From assembly GCA_014084085.1 (NCBI GenBank), contig NPFB01000009.1, positions 472,134 through 536,133 of the forward strand: a DNA stretch of 64,000 nucleotides, read 5' to 3'. Below the pieces are notes generated by a model. It made no database searches. It was not told the origin of the DNA and was given only the letters and a program-made list of their open reading frames with translations. Below are positions 29,444-39,267 of the stretch, in pieces (within the stretch, counting starts at the first letter, position 1; each line of letters starts with the position of its first letter). The DNA is from Hondaea fermentalgiana (Eukaryota > Sar > Bigyra > Thraustochytrida > Thraustochytriidae). The translations under genes and the position numbers were made by a program.

Positions 29444-29929
29444 ATGGAGGGTTCTCTCGAAGCGCGCCGCGCGCTAGACCAGGTGCTCAAGGCGGACAAC
29501 TCTGGTTCTTCCGCAGAGTACGCGCGAGACAAGCTCATCGACGCCGTGGAGGCCCTCGCCAAGGACGACCTCTTGCCGGGCCTGCAAGGCGACCGCTTGC
29601 CGGCAAGCTTTGTGCAAGCGGAGCTATGGCGCGCTGTCCGGGCAAAAGGACGCCCCGCCACGGCTGTCGGAGAAGCTGCTGTGGAAGCGGACGACAAGAC
29701 GCGCAAGTCTCAATATGCAAAATTTGATGGCTGGTACATGGAGCACGCGACGCGGGCGCTCGGCAACGAGCTCGATCGTCTGCGCAAGGACGAGGTCTTT
29801 CGAGGAGATGAAGAGGACATTCAAGTTCTCGTGGACAGTCTGCGTGTGGGTGCGCAGGATGCAATCTTTGACGCGGACTTGAAGGCCATTTGCACCGCAA
29901 ATCGAGCTTCAGCCTCCTCCTCCACTTGA
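29444..29929 (+). CDS. Rsa3-like ribosome assembly protein
   Basis: This 161-aa protein starts at ATG 29444 (MEGSLEARRALDQVLKADNS). The C-terminal half (residues ~90-146) reads KFDGWYMEHATRALGNELDRLRKDEVF...DIQVLVDSLRVGAQDAIFD. It matches the pattern of the Rsa3 domain in yeast, where a similar stretch (Y..L......GDD.NRLR..PDF....L.IL.DALQ.G...FD) is the conserved part of a nucleolar 60S assembly factor. The N-terminal half is helical and not conserved-looking. Human and fungal Rsa3-like proteins have this domain at the C-terminus, as here. The match is from memory of the domain pattern and is moderate. It lies tail-to-tail with Mtr4, another pre-rRNA processing factor. Confidence 0.6.
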   Translation: MEGSLEARRALDQVLKADNSGSSAEYARDKLIDAVEALAKDDLLPGLQGDRLPASFVQAELWRAVRAKGRPATAVGEAAVEADDKTRKSQYAKFDGWYMEHATRALGNELDRLRKDEVFRGDEEDIQVLVDSLRVGAQDAIFDADLKAICTANRASASSST

Positions 29930-30142
29930 TGAGTGCGTGAAAATGCCTCGGGTCCAAGCGGCCCACGCGAGCACGCAATGCGTGACTCTCTCTGCGACTT
30001 TCAAGTGGCGATATCTCTTTCTCGCTAAAGCAAAATTGGAGCACATGTAAAAGTAAAAACAAGAAAGAGAGAAAATTCTTGTAGGCCTATGTTGATTGTT
30101 TATTTGTAATTTCACAAAGTCTGCCGTCAGGATCTGACATCG

Positions 30143-33100
30143 TTACAGATAGAGCGAAGCGGCAAAAATGATGTCGCGCTTGATGAGGTCGACAGCCTTG
30201 GCAAACTTTTGCTCCATCGTGACATCTCCGATAACGCGTGCCGCAATGGCAAGCTGGCGAAGCAACTCCACCAGACGCCGCACGCAACGGATAATGGTGC
30301 CCTCAAAGACTGAAGTAAGCTCGCAAATCTGACTAAAGCGTGCGCCCTTGCACCACTGGAAGACTGGGTTCATCAGGTCCGAACGAAACTTTTTGGCAAA
30401 CTCCTCTGGATCCGTGGGAATATTTGCGTCATTTTGCACAACGCCAATCCGCTTGGCAACCTTTTGCAGATTCTCGTAAAGAGGAGCCAGCTCATCAGGG
30501 ACCGGGTCCTCGCTCTCGCCGTTCTCGGTGAACACCAAGCACGAAAGGAGTGACGCAATATGCGCAGGCGTCAGCTCGTTGAGACTACCGCCGAGCAAAA
30601 GCTCGGTGAGAATGAGCTCGTCCGCCGTTGAAATTTCACAGCCGACACGCCCCTTGAGCTGGATGACCCCATCCTTGTCCACATGCCCGAGGCGACGAAG
30701 CACTACCTTCATGGACTTGAGCTTGTCCTTCATGGGGAGACTTTTCTTGTTGCGAATTTCCTTCTTCAGCAACTTGATCTCAATGCGGACGTTAAATTTC
30801 TGCATAAAGGCATCCACGAGCTCGCGCTTGGCCACAAGGTCCGTCATGCTCTGGATCGGGTCCGCTTCGAGCTTGGCCTGTAGGCTCGTCAAGTTCTGCA
30901 GCAACACAGGAAGCTTCGGGTCTTTGACCTTCAAGTCCTTGACGGGCGACATGCAAGGCACGCCCTCGGGATGGCGCCGCTTCACTTCGAGCATGCTGCG
31001 CAACAATGTATCATGCACCTGGTTTCCGGTGGGCATGTGGACACGGAGAGTGCTGATCTGAAGAAGATTCTCGAGCGAAATCTCACGGACGGCTGGTTCC
31101 GGACGCACGGGCCGATCTCTCTTGTTGTTTTTGCGACGGCCTTTGCCGGACGACACATCCTTGGTATCAGTCTCGTCCTGCGGTGCCACAAAGGGAAGAC
31201 CAGGGTTCGATGGGTCCGAAGCAACGACGACCTCAACGCTCGCAATAACGTTTCTGTCCTCTCGACCACGCTTGACCTGCAAAATGACGGCCCAGCCCCA
31301 GCCGTCGTTGATTTGCACCAGCCGACCGGGCTTCAAAAAGGGCCCAACCACATCTGAGCGCATCACAAGAGAGGCGACCTGGGCCTCCTTTTGCGAGCAC
31401 TGCGATTTCAAATAGTTGTAATTGGCCACCTCGTCCTCACGGTCCACCTGCATGGCCTCGAGCTTGGCTTCGAGCTTGCGGAGATCAGCCTCAAGCTCCG
31501 GGATTTGGCTCTCTTGCTGAAAGGTGTACAGCGAGTTGCGAATGACAAACTCAGGATCCGCATCATCAACGCGCATGAGGTTGAGAAGCATGTTGTACGT
31601 GAGGTAAAAGCTTGAAGAAAGAGGGTTGGCCTGGCCGCTCATGATTTCCTTTGCTTGAGCCGTTTCCATGGGCTCGTCCATCATCTGAATCACAATACCG
31701 CGATCATCGAGACCGCGACGACCTGCGCGGCCACTCATCTGAATGTACTCACCGGGGCTCACAAAGCGGAAATCAGATCCATCGAACTTGCGCATGGCTG
31801 AAAAGACAACCGTTTTGGCCGGCATATTGATGCCCATGGCAAAGGTCTCGGTGGCGAAAAGCACTTTCAAGAGGCCTTCGCCAAAAAGAATCTCAGTCAC
31901 CTCCTTGAGTATGGGCAGCAGGCCACCGTGGTGGATCCCGATGCCACGCTCCAGCAACGGAAGCAGGGAGCGAACCTGCGGAAGGTCCTTGTCATCTTCG
32001 TTGAGCGCTTCAATCGCATTCTTGAAGACTTTGCGCACCATGGCCTTGTCGTCTTCCGTGTTGAGCGAGAGCTTGGACAGCTGGGCGGCATACTTTTCAC
32101 AATCCTTCTTGCTGAAGCTAAAAACGATTGCTGGATCGTAGTTACGCTGCATGATCATTTGGATGATGCTCAGCAGGTCTCCCATCTTGTCGCGCCGACG
32201 CGCCATCATCCGCTTCTTTGCCTCCTTCGACTTGCTCGCCTCGTCGACGGCGTCCTCCAAGTTCGAGCTGCTCATGGACGACATTGCCTTTTCAAAGGTA
32301 TCCACGTGGAACTTGCCCTTTTCGTCGACAATCAGGTACACGCCCGTGCTGCTTGCTGGATAGACGTAGTGCTGCAGCGGTGTGGGGCGATAATCCGTGT
32401 AGACGGCATGGCAGGGCTGAAAATGGGTCTTGCTGATCCAGTCACAGAATTGCTGGGCGTTCGGAATGGTGGCCGACAAAAATACAAAGCGCACCTTGTG
32501 CGGCAAGAGCAAAATGGCTTCTTCCCAGACCACACCGCGCTCCCGATCGCGCATGTAGTGCACCTCATCAAAGACGGCGTAGGCGACCTCGCGAATGACC
32601 TCCGAGCCGCGGTACAACATGGACCGCAGAATCTCCGTAGTCATGACCAGACAACTTGCGTGCGGGTTGATGGTCACATCACCAGTCATTAGACCCACGT
32701 CCTCGAATTCGTCAGCGAGATCTCGGTACTTTTGGTTCGAGAGTGCCTTGATTGGCGAAGTGTACACGACACGCTTCTTGTCGCGAAGCGCCATAGCGAT
32801 GGCGTATTCAGCCACCACGGTCTTTCCTGCAGAAGTGTGTGCTGCAACCAGTACGCTCTCGTTGCGCTCCAAGTAACCAATGGCCTCACGCTGAAAACCG
32901 TCCAGTGTGAAGGGATATGTTTTGGCTGGAGGTTTTTCCACCGTGGCCTCGGCGGCATCATTCTCTTGACTTTCTTCCTGGTGTTCTGCGAGCACCGAGT
33001 CGGCAGGTGCCGACTCGTTTGCGTCCGCAGAGACGGTTTTCTGCCGCTTGGCTGGCGCCGCCTCGCCGCTCATGGCCACGTCGCCGTCCCCGTCCTCGTT

Positions 33101-33304
33101 CTCCTCTTGATGGGCGCGTTTGGTGGCCGGGGCGGTCTCCTTGTCCTCGGAAATCTTGTCATTCTCTACAGCCGTCTTCTCGGCGGTCGATGCCGCTGCC
33201 GTCGCAGTCTGGGCCGGCGAAGTCGACGCCTTGGCAGGCGACGAGGGCTCGAGCGTGGAGTCGAGCTCCTCGTCGCCGTCGAAGGCCGAGAAGAGCTTGT
33301 CCAT
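30143..33304 (-). CDS. MTR4: Exosome-associated RNA helicase Mtr4 (Ski2-like)
   Basis: This 1053-aa DExH helicase unwinds RNA 3'-5' and feeds it to the nuclear exosome (TRAMP and pre-rRNA processing). It begins MDKLFSAFDGDEE, like animal Mtr4 (ELFSVFEGD). Motif I is AHTSAGKTVVAEYAI (~152-166), motif II FDEVHYMRDRERG (~241-253), motif III LSATIPNA, with AMGINMPAKTVVFS and QMSGRAGRRGLDDRG (~515-530) in RecA2. The Mtr4-specific arch with a KOW-like fold follows at ~600-830 and the helical DSHCT domain at ~880-1053. Human MTR4 has 1042 residues. An upstream in-frame ATG at 33554-33556 would add 84 Arg/Ser/Gln-rich residues, but the DELF-like motif supports 33304. It is convergent with the Rsa3-like gene. 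Confidence 0.96.
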   Translation of the reverse strand: MDKLFSAFDGDEELDSTLEPSSPAKASTSPAQTATAAASTAEKTAVENDKISEDKETAPATKRAHQEENEDGDGDVAMSGEAAPAKRQKTVSADANESAPADSVLAEHQEESQENDAAEATVEKPPAKTYPFTLDGFQREAIGYLERNESVLVAAHTSAGKTVVAEYAIAMALRDKKRVVYTSPIKALSNQKYRDLADEFEDVGLMTGDVTINPHASCLVMTTEILRSMLYRGSEVIREVAYAVFDEVHYMRDRERGVVWEEAILLLPHKVRFVFLSATIPNAQQFCDWISKTHFQPCHAVYTDYRPTPLQHYVYPASSTGVYLIVDEKGKFHVDTFEKAMSSMSSSNLEDAVDEASKSKEAKKRMMARRRDKMGDLLSIIQMIMQRNYDPAIVFSFSKKDCEKYAAQLSKLSLNTEDDKAMVRKVFKNAIEALNEDDKDLPQVRSLLPLLERGIGIHHGGLLPILKEVTEILFGEGLLKVLFATETFAMGINMPAKTVVFSAMRKFDGSDFRFVSPGEYIQMSGRAGRRGLDDRGIVIQMMDEPMETAQAKEIMSGQANPLSSSFYLTYNMLLNLMRVDDADPEFVIRNSLYTFQQESQIPELEADLRKLEAKLEAMQVDREDEVANYNYLKSQCSQKEAQVASLVMRSDVVGPFLKPGRLVQINDGWGWAVILQVKRGREDRNVIASVEVVVASDPSNPGLPFVAPQDETDTKDVSSGKGRRKNNKRDRPVRPEPAVREISLENLLQISTLRVHMPTGNQVHDTLLRSMLEVKRRHPEGVPCMSPVKDLKVKDPKLPVLLQNLTSLQAKLEADPIQSMTDLVAKRELVDAFMQKFNVRIEIKLLKKEIRNKKSLPMKDKLKSMKVVLRRLGHVDKDGVIQLKGRVGCEISTADELILTELLLGGSLNELTPAHIASLLSCLVFTENGESEDPVPDELAPLYENLQKVAKRIGVVQNDANIPTDPEEFAKKFRSDLMNPVFQWCKGARFSQICELTSVFEGTIIRCVRRLVELLRQLAIAARVIGDVTMEQKFAKAVDLIKRDIIFAASLYL

Positions 33305-33936
33305 GGTTGCTTTGCTTTTGCTCTGCTTCGCTTTGCCTGAGCCGCTGCTCGCCGTTCGCCTCTGTCTTTGCCGCTGCCTCGGCTCCGCCCCTTTCCCGGA
33401 CCCCGCACGCTCCGCGCGCGCCCTTGCTGCGCTCCCTTGCCGCGCAGCGAGTGAGCGTCGAGTTCTGCCAAGCCATTCATCGTCCGTCGTCTTGCTCGTC
33501 TTCGTCGGGTGCCAGTCATTCCAAGGGACGCCGAGCAAGTGTCCCTTCGTTTGCATGTGCAGGCCAAGCAGTGGCTTGGTTCGTGTTCATTTTGATTCAA
33601 CGCAATCGCCGATGATGCTGCTGAAGATAGGCTAGAGACTTGTTGACAGAGCCCCCCCATGCACGCCCATGTCCAGGCAACAGCCAGAAGGCCGGCCATT
33701 CAGGTGAAATGAAGAAGGGAAGAGTAGGCAAAGGCTCATCTCTCGCGCGTTCGTCCTGTATAACAGGCGGCAAGGGAACAGCAGCAGCAAGGCCGCCTTG
33801 CCTCGACCACGCTCCCTGCTTTGCTGTATACCAGCCGACGGAAAAGAATAAATCGTCTGCCTCGTTGGTCGTTCAGATCCCACCGGACCGCCTCGCCAAC
33901 GCACCGCCCTTGAAAGACCCTCCTTCAGAGCTCTCT

Positions 33937-33964
33937 CCCCCCCTCTCTCTCTCTCTCTCTCTCG
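33937..33964. repeat. (CT)n microsatellite
   Basis: About ten CT units are preceded by a C run. Confidence 0.9.
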
Positions 33965-34494
33965 GGAGTGCCACGCGCCAGCCCTTCCTTCATTCCTTCC
34001 TTCATTCATCCGTCATGATTCATTCACCATTTCCTTCATCCGTGGGCCGCTCCTTTGATCATTTTCTCCACAGGATAAACGCCAGACTCCGTTCCATTGC
34101 GGCAGACTGCCAGTGCAGCAGCAGCTGCAGCAAGTTTCTGCGCTTGTCGGGAGGCCGCGTCGGGTCCACGCCTCGTCCGCAAGTTGACCCCCCAAACGCA
34201 GCGGGTCCAGCCGTTCTCAAGGTGGCCACTTTGGCCCCAACGCGGCTCAGTCTGAGCTCTCTGAGCAGCCTCGAGGACCGTGACGCCAGAGACATCGTAG
34301 GACCTTTTCCGCGCGCGAGAACGGACGAAGAATCGACCCCACGCAGCGACCATTCTTGCCAAGGACTCTACTACTACATTTGCGTTGCCTTCTACGTTGG
34401 CACGGTACGCCACGATGCATTCCTTGCTTTGTTGAGCACTGCAATGTCTCGCGTCGGGTTGTGTTGCGTTGTGTTGCGTTGCGTTGTTTCGCTT

Positions 34495-34579
34495 CGATGG
34501 ATCGATGGATGGATCGATCGATCGACCATCCGTGGTATGATCGGGCTCGCTCGCTCGATCGATGGATCCATCCATGATG
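34495..34579. repeat. ATCG/GGAT repeat with inverted arms
   Basis: GGATCGATGGATGGATCGAT and its relatives run near 34499-34524. Complementary CGATCGATGGATCCATCCAT lies at 34556-34575. The arms could fold into a hairpin. Confidence 0.7.
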
Positions 34580-34783
34580 GTGAACGACGGCGGATGAATT
34601 CCACCAGTCCCACGGACTTTTCTTCCGGCCCGGCTCGATTCCGCAAACCGCATTCGCGCGAGGCAGCGAGAGACCGGGCTCGCGAAGACCCGCGCGAGGC
34701 AGCCTCCGCGCGTCGCTGCGTGAGGCAGGCACGCCGCGCTCGATTGGCGGCAGGGGCCGGTCGGTCGTGCGTGGGGCCCGCGC

Positions 34784-34817
34784 GCATCGATCGCATCGCA
34801 TCGCATCGCATCGCATC
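34784..34817. repeat. (GCATC)n microsatellite
   Basis: About six pentanucleotide units occur upstream of the PhyH-like gene. Confidence 0.9.
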
Positions 34818-35028
34818 ACAACTCGGGCCGCCTCGCGCAGCCGTTCGCGATTCGAGCTAGTCTTTGCGGCGCAGAGCCCGAGCCCGAGGACGCGCACGAG
34901 GACGAGGCCAAGGATTTGTGAACAAAGAGGAGGGGAGGGGAGAGGAAAGAAAAGGAGAGAAGAGTTCGTTGGGGTCTTTACACCGACTCGCACCGTCGTG
35001 GTCGTCGCAAGGCAAGGCATCGAGAGCA

Positions 35029-36060
35029 ATGTTTGGGAGCAAACTCAAGGCCGTCGAGATCCTGAGCGTGGCCGTCCTCGCGTGGTGGCTGCTCGTGGCG
35101 GAGACAGAGCTAGACGAACAGCTGACCAAATGGGTTCGAGAGAGCACACGCGTTCCGGACATGAGCGGCATGGACGTCGAGCTGAGCGAAGAGCAGATTG
35201 AGCACTTTAATAGGACCGGATATCTGGTCGTGCGAGGCCTACTCTCGCGCGAAATCGTCGAGACGCTGTATCAGAACCGGCCGAGGTCGGTATTCCCGAA
35301 CTGGCTGGCCCCCATCGCGTGGGCCCTCAATTGGGCCTTCGGTAGCTCGCTCTCCATTGACATGATCTGGACCGAAAGTCGTCTGGTCAGAGCCTTGTGG
35401 TTCGAGGGCCCTGTCCCAATGGTAGTGTCTCAGCTCATCGGCAACAAAACGGTGCGTATGCTGGCAGACATTGTGTACGGTATTCCGCGCGGTGTAAGAC
35501 CACGCTTTCTGGGCAAGTGGCACAAGGACTCGACCAGTTTCGACATAGTCGAGCGGGCCGAGGCGCAGGGCGTGAGTGCCTGGATCCCGCTCATCGACCT
35601 TGACGCAGAACGCACGGGTGGGAGCATCTTTATGGGCGATTTCACCAAGGTATCTCCAGATTGCCAAGCTGAGCCGAGCGACGGATGCTCCAAGGCTTGC
35701 CAAGATCACTTCGACGAGGTCGGCACAGTCTTTGACTTTCGACGCGGTGATGTGCTTTTCTTCACAGACTACACTTTCCACCGCTCACAGCCCATCAAAC
35801 AAGAGGCCATGATTCATGAGCGTTTTTCGCTCGTGGGACGCTTTGTGCAAGGCAATGCCACATTCAAGGAGAGTCGAGATGTTGAAACAATGCGAAAAAA
35901 CCTCTGCATTCATCAATTACAGCCCGGAGAGCCGATTCATTCGCCGTGTTTCCCCGTCGTCTACCCGCGTGGCCACGCCATCAATTTGGATCAGGTTCGC
36001 GTCCCGACGCAGACGCGGCACCTCATGGTGAACATTGGTCAAATCTTATTTGGCTGGTGA
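35029..36060 (+). CDS. Phytanoyl-CoA dioxygenase (PhyH)-like protein with N-terminal membrane anchor
   Basis: This 343-aa protein is predicted to be an Fe(II)/2-oxoglutarate-dependent oxygenase. It starts at ATG 35029 (MFGSKLKAVEILS); residues ~8-25 form a hydrophobic segment that could be a signal anchor. LSEEQIEHFNRTGYLVVRGLL (~54-74) is the typical PhyH entry helix and strand. The iron triad appears as H-x-D in GKWHKDSTSFD (~163-173) and His in YTFHRSQPI (~248-256), followed by RFSLVGRFV with the arginine expected to bind 2-oxoglutarate. The family includes phytanoyl-CoA hydroxylase and many hydroxylases of small molecules, so the substrate cannot be named. There is no peroxisomal C-terminal signal (it ends ILFGW). 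The frame continues upstream without ATG. Confidence 0.85.
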   Translation: MFGSKLKAVEILSVAVLAWWLLVAETELDEQLTKWVRESTRVPDMSGMDVELSEEQIEHFNRTGYLVVRGLLSREIVETLYQNRPRSVFPNWLAPIAWALNWAFGSSLSIDMIWTESRLVRALWFEGPVPMVVSQLIGNKTVRMLADIVYGIPRGVRPRFLGKWHKDSTSFDIVERAEAQGVSAWIPLIDLDAERTGGSIFMGDFTKVSPDCQAEPSDGCSKACQDHFDEVGTVFDFRRGDVLFFTDYTFHRSQPIKQEAMIHERFSLVGRFVQGNATFKESRDVETMRKNLCIHQLQPGEPIHSPCFPVVYPRGHAINLDQVRVPTQTRHLMVNIGQILFGW

Positions 36061-36572
36061 GACGGACATTATTCATTCCCACAGTGTGGCATATTTATTC
36101 TAAAGGCCTCATCATCTTTTTCATACATCGATACATACAAGTCCAAGTTTACATGAAGAAAGGCCTTGAGAAAGGCTCTCATGAGCTGGTAATTTTGCTC
36201 CGAAAACTCAAGAGACCGTCGTTTGGGTAAAGAAGTGGTGCTTCGACTCCTCTTTGTTGCTCGTAGCATTTTTGGTGATGTAAAGCCTCCCGAAAGACGT
36301 CAAGATCACGATCACAATCACGATCAAGACCAAGATGAAATGAAATTGTATCGTTTGTGGCATCCTCTCAAAATTTACGAGTTCTTCTTGTGCTCTGCTT
36401 GCTCAGGAATCTTCCTCATGCTCGCGCGCGGATGACAAGCGCGCTCGCAGGGTAACAGATCGGTATGTGCCTGAGGCATCCATACGTGTGTATTTCTTTT
36501 GTTTTGTTTTTGTTTTGTTGTTGCTGCGGGTTGAAATTCACCATGTGAAAGGCGCGGGACGAGGCGCGCACA
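36061..36572. other. Convergent intergenic region
   Basis: This holds the 3' UTRs of the PhyH-like and PRC1 genes. A short GATCACAATCACGATCAAGA repeat lies near 36301-36335. No gene is seen. Confidence 0.4.
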
Positions 36573-38222
36573 TTAGTAATTCCGCGAGCCCAAAGGTGGA
36601 CGCGTGCGCTGCGATGAGCCTGGGCCACCTGGTGTGCCTGCCGCGGACTTTTTGCTGGGTGTCCGTCCCGGAATGCGCGAGGCACTACCTGGAAAGAAGT
36701 CTTCCTTGGTATCCTTGCTCTTCTTCTTGCGCTCCTTTGCCTCGGCAAGCTGACGCGCGTGCTCTATCTCCATCTCGTCCATGGTCTCAACAAAACGACG
36801 GCCATTGAGAACGAACGGTCCGTGTTCTTCCTCGTACTCGGCAATGGTGTTTTTGATCTTTTCGATTGTGCGTGGCAAGCCCTGGGTGACACGGCGGCGC
36901 TGGGCCTCTTCCTCGCGGAGCGCAGATCCACCCTTGCGGCTGAGCAGGCGGCTGCTGTCCTGAATCTTGGCCTCGTAGTCATCGCGCTCCTCGCAAAGCT
37001 GCTCGTATCGCTCGACAGCCTTGAGAATGGGACGGTACAGCTCGGCCTGGATGTTGAGCACGGCGATTTCTTCCTCGTGGGCAATGAGCGTGTCTTCGCA
37101 AATGGGGGCCATCATGTGAGCATGAGTAAAGGCCTCGCGCTGTTCGTCGTCAAACTTCATTTCGTCCCAGAGTTCCTGGATCTTGGCCTGAGCGTTGCGG
37201 ATCAAGTCGCCCATCATCTCCTGCTTGAGGTGAATGAGGCGCTCGAGCTCGAGCTCGCACTGACGAATGACGCCGACGCCAAGGCCTCTGTTGTCCATGA
37301 AGAACTTTTGCCGCGTGTCGGTGTCGACATCAAGGCGCTCCCAAAGAGGCTGAATCTGGGATCCCAGCTGCTTGAGACGCTCGGTACGCGAGATCTTTTC
37401 GTCCGTGAGCTCGCGGGCGCGCTGGCTCAGAATGGCCACAGCGTCCATATCGATACCAAGGCCCTCACCGCCCTCCATGATGGCCTTGTCAATGTCATCC
37501 TGAATATCGTATTCAAGCTCTTCAAAGAGAGCCGTAATATCCCGGATGGTCTCCTGGATGGCTGCGATGCGTCGCGTCTTGTGGTGCGTGGCCTCAATGA
37601 GTTTGGATTCATAGTCCTGCATGGCCTCCTGCGTCAAGAAGGCGTCGAGGTCCATGAGCTGGTTGTCCTCGATCTCGCCCATTTGAATGCGGATCTCCTG
37701 AAGCCGGGTGCACATGTCCTCGAGCTTTGTCATGCGCTCCTCCTTGATGGCCTGAAAGTCGGCGAGGTGGCTGCGAAGCCACGTCAGCTTGACCATGAGG
37801 TTGCCACTATCGCCATGTGGAAAGTGCTTTCGCGGCATGCCAAGCTGCTCCGAGATGGCGTCGATCTCCTTTTCCAGCGAAGCCGCGGCGCTAATGTACT
37901 CGTCGCGGAGAGCCACTTCGTCGCCCACCTTTTGAGTAAAGACCGTCTCGACGGCCTCGAGCAGCGAGTTGAGCTGGAGACTGCGCTCTTCGGGGGAGAG
38001 GCCCATTTCGTCCCAGACGCGGTGCAGCTTTTCGGTGGTCTCCTTGGACAATTTTTGCAATTTCTGCAGCTCGACAATCGAGATGCCCGTCCTCACGCCC
38101 TCCTCGTTCAGGCTGCCCGACATCGACATTGATGCCATCGCCGCTACGGGCGGCGTGGCGGGCTGCCGCGGGGGCGCCGGGAGGTGGTCCTCGGCGGTCC
38201 CGCACAGTGACGGCTGCTCCAT
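36573..38222 (-). CDS. MAP65/PRC1/Ase1 microtubule-bundling protein
   Basis: This 549-aa protein starts at ATG 38220-38222; later in-frame ATGs near residue 29-34 are alternatives. It cross-links antiparallel microtubules at the spindle midzone and cytokinetic array. The N-terminal half is long coiled coil (LWDEMGLSPEER-type motif: KLHRVWDEMGLSPEERSLQL). The conserved spectrin-like microtubule-binding core contains ITALFEELEYDIQDDID, LTDEKISRTERLKQLGSQIQ, PLWERLDVD and ELWDEMKFDDEQREAF, the repeated L-W-x-x-L/M signature of the family. The C-terminal tail is basic with Ser/Pro/Gly (RIPGRTPSKKSAAGTPGGPG), a likely site for Cdk-type regulation. The length is close to human PRC1 (620) and plant MAP65 (~580). 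Confidence 0.92.
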   Translation of the reverse strand: MEQPSLCGTAEDHLPAPPRQPATPPVAAMASMSMSGSLNEEGVRTGISIVELQKLQKLSKETTEKLHRVWDEMGLSPEERSLQLNSLLEAVETVFTQKVGDEVALRDEYISAAASLEKEIDAISEQLGMPRKHFPHGDSGNLMVKLTWLRSHLADFQAIKEERMTKLEDMCTRLQEIRIQMGEIEDNQLMDLDAFLTQEAMQDYESKLIEATHHKTRRIAAIQETIRDITALFEELEYDIQDDIDKAIMEGGEGLGIDMDAVAILSQRARELTDEKISRTERLKQLGSQIQPLWERLDVDTDTRQKFFMDNRGLGVGVIRQCELELERLIHLKQEMMGDLIRNAQAKIQELWDEMKFDDEQREAFTHAHMMAPICEDTLIAHEEEIAVLNIQAELYRPILKAVERYEQLCEERDDYEAKIQDSSRLLSRKGGSALREEEAQRRRVTQGLPRTIEKIKNTIAEYEEEHGPFVLNGRRFVETMDEMEIEHARQLAEAKERKKKSKDTKEDFFPGSASRIPGRTPSKKSAAGTPGGPGSSQRTRPPLGSRNY

Positions 38223-38413
38223 CGTTTTCTGTTTTCTCTCTCGAGCCCGCGGCGGCTCGGACCCGACGCTTCTACGCTTTGCGCCTTTCTTCGCCCGTGT
38301 TTCGTTCCCTTGCTACTCGCTCGCTCGCTCGCTCGCCCCAGACGCGTGTGCTGTCTCCGTCGAAGCAGGTCGAGAAGCAAGTCTGCAACCTACCTTGTCG
38401 CCGACCGGTCCTG

Positions 38414-38533
38414 CGAGCAAGCAAGCAAGCAAGACGTCTCTGTCTCGGACAGGCAGCCAGGCAGGCAAGCACGCAAGCACGCAAGCTCGTATGCAAAGCA
38501 AGCAAGCAAGCAAGCAAGCAGGCGGCTAGCTAG
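38414..38533. repeat. AAGC/CAGG/CACG tetranucleotide repeat block
   Basis: GCAA-type units are interrupted by GTCTC sequence and end in GGCTAGCTAGCC. Confidence 0.85.
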
Positions 38534-39197
38534 CCAGCCCTGCGCCGAGCCCGCGTGTCTCTCGAGGACCGCGACGGTTTCGTCCTGGCGAGGGCCAGAG
38601 TTCTGCTCTTGTCTGCTCCTTGGGCGCTCTTAGTTACCGAGCACGGGCGCAACCGCCGCCTTCGACCCGACTCGACTCGACTCCACTCCACTCGACTTTC
38701 TTGCCCATTTAGGTTGGTTGCCACGAGGCCTCGCTCGCTCGCTTGCTCGCTCGACGCTGCTCGCGCTTCCAGGCCCGGTCTGCGCTGCCTGCTGCTGCGC
38801 TGCGCGCGCGCCCGCGACTCGCATCGAGCGAGGTCGCGGTGGGCGCGAGCGCCTGCGCGTCGCGGTGATAACCGCTCCCAACTCGGGCTTTTCGAACATG
38901 GAAAAAGGGTTGCGCAAAAAGGGAGACGACACGCGGTTGCTTTTGCACACATAGACAGGCCCACGGCAGGCAAGGAGGCAGCGAGTCGCGCTTGGATCGT
39001 GGCGGGGAAGGTCTGCGGACATCAGAGTGCGTGCGACGCGTGCCACAGACCCGTCAGATGAAGGTTCGTGTCTGATGGGGTTATGAACACCACAGTTGGG
39101 CACAGACGGGGTGCTCGCTATGGAGAACCCCGCAAGCACGCGCCAAGAAGCGAATGGCACCGCAAGCCCCAGAGAGGGAGCCAGAGCAAAATAAATA

Positions 39198-39216
39198 ACA
39201 CACACACACACACACG
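39198..39216. repeat. (CA)n microsatellite
   Basis: About nine CA units lie just downstream of the minus-strand gene ending at 39268. Confidence 0.9.
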
Positions 39217-39267
39217 CATACAGTCAAAGTATACTATTGCCCTCGTTCCTAGCAACGCAAGGTGATC

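Larger units (their letters stand above)
33305..35028. other. Divergent spacer with microsatellites
   Basis: About 1.7 kb lies between Mtr4 (-) and the PhyH-like gene (+). It carries a (CT)n tract (33937-33964), a TTGCG/TTGTG run (34459-34488), ATCG/GGAT inverted-repeat DNA (34495-34579) and a (GCATC)n run (34784-34817). Long frames through it are Arg/Ser/Pro-rich and switch with the repeats, so I call no gene. Confidence 0.5.
38223..39267. other. Intergenic region with AAGC-type repeats
   Basis: This spacer should hold the PRC1 promoter and the 3' UTR of the next minus-strand gene. It has GCTC runs (38316-38337), AAGC/CAGG tetranucleotide repeats (38414-38533), GACTC repeats near 38668-38698 and a (CA)n tract (39198-39216). 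Frames here are low-complexity and no gene is called. Confidence 0.45.

Noticed and set aside
33305..33556. 84-residue N-terminal extension of Mtr4 from an upstream ATG
   Set aside because: The extension is Arg/Gln/Ser-rich and unlike Mtr4, while the later ATG begins the family's LFSAF-D/E-GD motif.
36759..38132. 457-codon open frame antisense to PRC1/MAP65
   Set aside because: Shadow of the real gene; it has no ATG-led conserved domain.
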